From the NCBI RefSeq assembly GCF_021347895.1, contig NC_067116.1, forward strand, positions 38,335,677 through 38,399,676: 64,000 bases of DNA, given 5' to 3'. The notes beneath the pieces were generated by a model. It did no database searches, was not told the DNA's origin, and saw nothing but the letters and a program-made list of their open reading frames with translations. This document shows positions 57,701 through 64,000 of the stretch, piece after piece. Both the position numbers and the translations under genes were made by a program. Every line of letters begins with the position of its first letter. Position 1 is the stretch's first letter. The DNA is from Acanthochromis polyacanthus. Lineage: Eukaryota > Chordata > Actinopteri > Pomacentridae.

Positions 57701-60190
57701 CCACACCTCCCAAAGCTCCACGTGTGGAATCAGTCAGTAGCTGCATTCAGAGGATGTCTGACCTGCTCTGAACTCATGCGAAACACGCTCATGCAATGAG
57801 ATCTATCCTACATGGACTGCATGTTACAACATGGCAGTCAAAAGCAGAATTACAGTACAAGGAGTTGTTGATGAAATGGAGCAAAGACAAGTTTTGGATT
57901 TCAGCGGTGGCAAATGAGTCTGCATGTAAGGATATATTTAGGACATTTAATTCTGAGTCAGTGTCTCTGTTGGGTTGTCCCAGATGCTGTGAGACTGGAA
58001 AATCCGCAGTGGAGGGGACACTGAGGAGGGTTCAAAACATGGGAGATGACGGAGGGAGGAAGGAAGGGTAGAAAGAGGAATCCAGCAAAGGGTCAGAGGG
58101 AATCTACAAAGGCATTTCCTCATTTGATAGAAAAGATATTATCGCTATGCAGCATAGCATCTGTCATACAAACACGGTGACAAATTAAAAGAAAACTCTT
58201 AACCCTTGACCCCTACAGTGACGAGATCAGGTTGCTCTGTTGTGCTGTGCAGAGGCATTTTGTTGGCAAATCCATTTGTTGCCTGAGAGGGAAGGGTCAC
58301 TGCAGATCAGTACAGAGTTGTTCTGAATATTCACGCCCAACGCTTTAGGAAGGCACTTATTGTTGGTTTTTCCTTTTAATTTGTCACCCGTAAAAATGAC
58401 ATTCACAACAATATGTTACAGCTAAATAAGTAATGCAGGGTTTGAAAGTCATCCCAAAAATACTGTTTGTTCTACTTGGACTCAACCCACAGATGCTGTT
58501 GAGCGCCACCAGCATGACGACCCAGCCCTGGAATCCAGGCCAAAGCTGCTCCGTGCATGTTAAGGGAGTTATTTCTGCCTGCTTTGGGTGTCCTATGTGG
58601 AAACTAGCTTGTTAGCATATTTTCCTACAGCAGCTCAGTGAAGAGGCTCGTGACTGTGAAGCCATGATGAGTTGTCAGCCACTTTGGGCACAGGAGCGAG
58701 CGTCACAGTGGGATTAGCCGGACCGGCGAAGGTTAAAAAGAGGCACATTTACACGCCTCATCTTGTCAAAGCATGTTCTGTGCTGTGCTTTGGCCTCTCG
58801 TGTCTGCAATGCAAATTTTACTGTGACATGAACGTCTTGACATACATAAAAATATGTATAAAGCATGACAGGTGGTTTGGAGGTGAGTGAATGGTGGTGA
58901 ATTTCTCTCTGTATATTCTCAGCTATGCCAACTGTGTGCCACCACATGAAAAGGCTCAAAGACGTGGTTCAAAAAAATAGGTTCTTGCCCTTTCTAACCT
59001 AATTTGTATATGACTCATCAGAGCCCTCTTCTTTACATAGTGGCACGTGCTAGTCAAAGGACAGCGTCATGAACCAGAATGAAGTTCTCTTGGGACAGAC
59101 TGACGCTTTAATGGACACTGCTGTTTTTCTCACTATATCAGCTTTCAGGAAATGTCACATCATCATAAAGATTTCAAGAAATTCTGTGTCAGTTGGAAAG
59201 TTCCAAAAGAGCACAGGTGGCGGAACAGATACAATGACACGAAGGTTTCAACACAGCTCAAGAGGAAGGAAAAGCAACCCCGAGGTGCTGCTCTGGTGTT
59301 ATTTACACTCTGCCTCAATTCCTCTTTTGGCATGTTGTGGCTGAGCACATGTATGCACACTCACACACAGGCACACAACAGAGCCCTCACCTGTGCTAGC
59401 CGTGCAATTAAAAGGACAATAAATTACCGACTGCGCTTTCATGATGCCTTCATGTGCTCTCATGTGTGAAAGCGTCCTCACGTGCCCAGGCAGATCCAGT
59501 AGATGTTTTGGAAAAAACAGGGGCAGAGCAGCTTAACCCAGCTAAAGACAGTCTGCAGGAAAATGTGTGTGAAATGGCCCCAGGAGGCAGACAGACAAAA
59601 ACACACCTAGGGCCTGACGGACAGATCACAAGAGACTGAGTGATCTGCATAGATGTGAGGGGAAGGAGTATGCGATCGCTTGGACAGGAAAATTGCAATC
59701 ATTCAGTGGATGACTAACGCTGCGAAAGGACAGCGGAGCAGTCAGGCGTCATTTGCAGTGAGGGATCAGCATTTGGTCCCCTTGTTTGGGAAGAGTTGAG
59801 CGTCTGCGTCAGGATTAGTGGCATTCAGATGGTAGTAGTGTTTGGTTCACAGCTGTCGGCTCAGGTGGCCTCCCTCCTGATAGAGCTGTGGGGTGTATCA
59901 TGACTCCAACATGAACTGTTACACAGGTGGTAAGTGTAACAGCAATCCAACCTGGCAATCAATCACTGCGTGATGTTTAGGTTGCCAGATCATGTTAAGC
60001 AGGGTTTTTCCAATCTTTCCTGTCAGGTGAACTTAAATAAGGCTTTACTGATAGTAACATTTATGACAGCACCATGTGTTCAATTGCTTTAGCTATTTGA
60101 CCATTTATACATTAATACTAGTTTACATTTTTACCTGTTTAGCTGCAACTATAAGCTGACGACTTTAATGTGTTATCTATAAATATAAGT
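54797..60190. other. intergenic, no gene recognised
   Basis: A long non-coding, AT-rich stretch. No repeat family, splice-supported exon or RNA gene could be recognised; open frames are short. Confidence 0.5.
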
Positions 60191-60989
60191 TAACTGCACC
60201 AATAAGCCACAACAATAAAACTCCTGACAAGTGACGTCAAAAACACAGATTACCTAATTACAAAGGCACCTGTCAGTGAGTGGGATACATTAGACAGCAA
60301 GTGATCAGTCAATTCTTGAAGTTGATGTGTTGGAAGGGAAGTAAAAATGAACAAAATTAAGGATCTGTGCGACCAGACTGTGATGGCTAGATGACTGGGT
60401 CAGAGTATCTCCTAGATGTCAGGCCTTCTGAGCTGTCGAATACCGATAATGGTCTAAAGAAGGATGACAGGTGAAGTAGCAGCAGGATCAATGGTGACCA
60501 AGGCTTAGCTGCTAGGGCAGTATTTGCCAGTCATGTGGTCTTATTCCAGAGAGGAGCTACTGTAGCACAAATTGCTGAAAACCTTTATGCTGAAAATAGA
60601 CAAAAAGGTGCTGAAGCACCCAGTGCATTAGAGTTTACTATGTACAGGGCTGAATAGCTACAGACCAGTCAGAGTGCCCATGCTGACCTCTGTCCAACAC
60701 CAAAACTACCTACATTTGGCATCTGGGTGTCAGAACTGGATAATGGAAGAAGGTGGTCTGGTATTTTACAGCGTGACAGCAGGTGGGTGTGTGTGCATTG
60801 TTGACTTGGGAAGACATGACATCAAGATAACAGTATGGAAAGAAAGAAAGACAGCAGAGGCAGTGTAATGTTACGAAAAAACCTCGTGTCTTGACTTTTA
60901 TGTGGATGATATTTTGATACAAACCACCAACCTATACATTGTTGCAGACCACAGGGTAAAAGTGTTCCTTAATTAAGGAAATCACCTTT

Positions 60990-61320
60990 TTCCTTTTTCC
61001 CACCCATCCTGTTTCTCCCTCTTACCCAAAGTCGGGTCATAGTGGTAGCAGGTGAAACAGGCCATTCCAGCACTCCCCTTTCTAGTTCCTTCTGAGGAAT
61101 CCAGCAGGCAGTCCTAGGCCAGATGGGATATGCAATCCTTCCAGTGAGGTCTGTGTGTCTACTCTGTAGTCCATTCCCAGGAAGTTGCCCAGGAGGTATC
61201 CTTAGATTCCCAAACCACCTCAACTGACTCCTTTGGTCACAAACGAGCAGCGATTGTACTCTGAGATATCAAAACTCATCACCCTATCGCTAAGGCTCAG
61301 CCCAGCCACCCGATGAAATA
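60990..61320 (-). mobile_element. LINE 3' fragment, minus arm of a palindrome
   Basis: The minus strand reads GGGTGGCTGGGCTGAGCCTT, then a frame with MRWFGNLRIPPGQLPGN, the conserved RWLGHLxRMPPGRLP block found near the C-terminus of a common teleost LINE ORF. It runs to the element's 3' end near 61000. Confidence 0.65.
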
Positions 61321-61530
61321 AGTTTCCTCTGTAGAGTGGCTGACCTCAGCCTTAGACATAGGGTGAAGAGCTCTGATATCCAGTCACTGCTCCTTTGCTT
61401 CAAAAGGAGCCAACTGAGGTGGCTCGGACATCTGCTCAGGATGCCTTCAGCGCGGCTTCCTTTGGAGGTTTTCCGAGCATGTCCCACTCGGAGGAGATTC
61501 AAGGGAAGACCAAGACAGAAATGCAAATAA
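61321..61530 (+). mobile_element. LINE 3' fragment, plus arm of a palindrome
   Basis: The plus strand encodes SSDIQSLLLCFKRSQ then LRWLGHLLRMPSARLPLEV, followed by ACPTRRRFKGRPRQK, the same LINE block in the opposite orientation. The two arms meet head to head at about 61320 with almost no spacer. Confidence 0.7.
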
Positions 61531-61830
61531 TATACAGGAACATGACAAAGAGCTCAAGATAACCTTGGTGGTTTCAAAGTTCCCGACATCTCAATTCAAT
61601 CAAGCATCTGTGGGATATGCTTAAAAAACAATTCCGATCCGTGGAGGCCACACCTAACTACTTAAAAAGACATAAAAGATCTGGTGCTAATCCTGGTGCT
61701 TAAAACCACAGGACACCTTCAAAGGTCTTGTGGAGCTCATGCCACAGTGAGTCAGAGTTGTTTTGGCCGCCAAAGAGGGGAATACACAATATTAGGCAGA
61801 TGGTTTCAATGTTGTGGTGAATCAATGTAT

Positions 61831-64000
61831 TTGAATGGTTAATGCACTATGGAAACAGTTGATCTGTTGATATTACTATTTCAGCTTCTTGGCTTGCTTG
61901 CTAGCTTTTCACACTTATCAGCTGATGTAATCAGAGACTGTAATTCTTTTGGTACTAATTCAAATTAGCCAAGCTACTCCACAAGCTTTCCACTGTTGTA
62001 AAGGTGATATAGTACCCCCTGGGGTAGAAGAGCTGCAGCAAAAAGCAGTCAGATGTGCATCATGTGCTTTTGCATTTCTTGGTAATTTAGGCTAAGTCAT
62101 GAGAAACGTTAAGGACCTGAAATGGGCCTCATGACTAAACATGGGTCTGTGCACTCTGTAAGAGCATGAGAGGCCAAGTTGCACTCATCATCATTTGTTT
62201 AAGTAGAACCAGCATACTTGTGTGGGTGAGTGAATTCACCTTCACCTTTGATGCACTTTTTTTTTTTAAATCGCCTCTTTCTATCTGCTCTATCTTTGCT
62301 TGCAGCCTCATATAGGTACATGTGGCTTCAAAGGTTGTACTGTACACTTTGTGCATTCAGGATGGGTCCCACCCTGCTGATGTACTCCCCTGTAGCATGT
62401 GACACCTCTCGTTGGAATGTCAAACAACCACGATTCTCATTGTCAGCAGCTCCAGGGAAAGACCGATATTTTACACATCCATCTCAGCCAGAGTCAGTAT
62501 TTTCTCATGCTGATGTGCAGATGCACAGCGTTCGTTCTGTTTCTTTATTCAATCTTTCTTCAAGGGAAGATTTAATTCCTCTTGCAATGCCTTTTGTTGA
62601 CAGCGATTGCATCCTTTAGTTTTCATTTATGCATACTGCTGTAAAAATGTGCATGAAACCACTCAAATCTGCTAATTAGAGCCTTGAATTGACAAAAAGG
62701 AAAGAGTGGATGTTTTTCTTTGGTAATGAGTAATTCAGTGAAGATCATCAAAGCACTGCAAAACTGGAAACAGACCGGGGATATGGAACAACTCCAAGCT
62801 CAATTTAAGCAAATCTGCAGCCTGTTTTTTTTGCCTCTCATGTAAATGTGCCCCACCTGGGCTGCTTCTAGGAAGCCGCAGAGCAGCTCTGAACACAGCA
62901 GAGACATTTTTGTGCCTCTTTAGTTTTGCACTGGTGTGGCCAAGTAACAGCTTCACGACTTGACTTTTTTTTTTATTCTTATTTTTATATACACTGTGTA
63001 GGTGGTACTGCAGCAACCACGCTATCCATATGTATATGTTTAGTAATTAATCTTACAGGCGAGTATATGTGGTGCTTTTACATCTGCATGTCTTCGAGTT
63101 GCCTGCTCATTTCTGTCTGAATATGCATAGACACACACACATAAGAACGGAAAAGCACTCTTCCCCTCTCCCACAGAAACACTCAGTGCAGTGATTACCT
63201 GCCTTGCCACTCAGGGGGCCATTTGCTGTTACCTCAAAGCTGATTATCTCACCCCAACAGCAGGCTGTGTTTGCGGCTTTTGCGATTTTTCTCCCAAATG
63301 CCCACACTGCTATTTGTAGAAATGTTACCTAGCTGGCACAGGTTGAAAATATGTTTGTGTGGATGTTTGGGTGAGTGTTTGCAGCGGCGCCTGGTGTTGT
63401 GCGTGTGTGTGTGCGTGTGTTTGGTGGGTGGGTGGGTGTTTATGTGGAATGGAACGGCTGTAAGAATGGAGGGATGGATGACACAAACAGGGCAGAGTGG
63501 TGGGAGGCTGGTGTCAGGGCCCTACTCCCACTACCAGGCTGGATGCAGTATCTGACAGCTGACTGAGAGTCTGCAGGCCCCCTCTTTACACAGCCCCACC
63601 AAAAGGTCAGCACTTCAATCAGCTCCGCTCTCTGGAAGCCTCTCTTTCTCTCTTACCGCTGCAAAAGCCTCAATTCGCGCCCCCCTTGATACACACTTAG
63701 CCATGCTTGACCATATCTCACAGGTGGAAATTTTCACTTTTCATGTACAAGAAAGCCATCCCAGAATGCGTTTATGCATCTCCACCCGGTGACATCCACA
63801 GTATATTAAAGTTCTAAGGCAGATGATTATGCTCGCTGGATGATATGTGTAATTTTGGTGCACTTTGGGGTGTGGAAAATTGCCATCCTCAAAGTCAGAG
63901 CTGGCTCATCGCTCGAAGCGTTTCAAATTCCCAGACCTTTAATTTCCTCTCAGTCACTTCTCAGGTCTCTCATTTGCCTTCACACATCTGGCACTCTCAA
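61831..64000. other. intergenic, no gene recognised
   Basis: Non-coding sequence with a GT-rich stretch near 63400. No exon, repeat family or RNA gene supported. Confidence 0.5.

Larger units (their letters stand above)
60350..61770 (+). pseudogene. Tc1-like transposase pseudogene
   Basis: Sequence homologous to a Tc1/mariner DDE transposase is recognisable in pieces before and after the LINE insertion, but frameshifts and stop codons leave no open frame above about 64 codons (60674-60868 is the longest piece). Residues around the catalytic acids cannot be placed with confidence. Confidence 0.6.
60191..61830 (+). mobile_element. Tc1-like transposon remnant, interrupted by a LINE palindrome
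   Basis: Degraded terminal regions (ATAAGCCACAACAATAAAAC at the left, TTTCAATGTTGTGGTGAATC at the right) enclose Tc1 sequence: GTGATGGCTAGATGACTGGG, GAGCTACTGTAGCACAAATT, CAGTCAGAGTGCCCATGCTG, then after the insertion AGGAACATGACAAAGAGCTC and AGCATCTGTGGGATATGCTT. The reading frame is broken by many stops and indels, so it is dead. About 60971-61533 is foreign LINE sequence. Confidence 0.85.

Noticed and set aside
60226..60237. CRE-like TGACGTCA in the 60.2-kb Tc1 remnant
   Set aside because: It lies in degraded transposon leader sequence and is most simply a chance substitution.

Overview
The window is vertebrate nuclear DNA, most likely from a spiny-rayed (percomorph) teleost fish. It has a spliced gene with GT-AG introns, long AT-rich intergenic stretches, many CA/GT, GA and GGAT microsatellites, tRNA-derived SINEs of the kind common in percomorphs, Tc1-like transposon remnants and several MITEs. 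No bacterial-type genes, rRNA, tRNA genes or CRISPR arrays were seen.

The one protein-coding gene I can support is midn (midnolin), on the minus strand. Seven coding exons can be joined exactly, with consensus splice sites and matching phases, to give a 546-residue protein. Coding exons from 5' to 3' are: 41009-40789, 39175-39088, 38984-38922, 28762-28205, 26767-26644, 26386-26063 and 19122-18860. The protein has an N-terminal ubiquitin-like domain, two separated Catch segments flanking a long Pro/Ser/His-rich linker, and a C-terminal basic helix ending in a conserved SEFVMA tail. In mammals midnolin binds the proteasome and delivers unstable nuclear proteins, including immediate-early transcription factors, for ubiquitin-independent degradation. 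The 5' end is non-coding and spliced. Two alternative first exons or promoters are visible: a CCAAT/TATA-like promoter near 41.65-41.79 kb, and a CpG-rich one near 43.23-43.5 kb with a strong splice donor. The 3' UTR is probably long (to about 15.37 kb).

Layout: 1-15.36 kb is intergenic, downstream of midn. It holds a 188-bp palindromic MITE at the window edge, a TTAA-flanked 526-bp element carrying its own promoter-like exon, a CRE/ETS/CArG cluster near 5.1 kb, two SINEs, a Tc1 fragment and a 592-bp long-TIR element. 15.36-43.5 kb is the midn unit, with two large introns (10.2 and 6.9 kb) rich in purine tracts and in complex, conserved-looking islands. 43.5-64 kb is upstream intergenic DNA. 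It holds an RFX X-box, a TA-flanked MITE split by a SINE, an internally deleted Tc1, a DR4+CRE cluster near 52.65 kb, a 5'-truncated SINE, and a Tc1 remnant into which a LINE palindrome has been inserted.

I see no wholly new gene system. The most useful leads are the alternative promoters and stimulus-type regulatory motifs around midn, a 24-base homopolymer abutting a midn 5' splice site, and several uncatalogued-looking non-autonomous transposons with clear target-site duplications. All motif-based regulatory calls are inference from sequence only.
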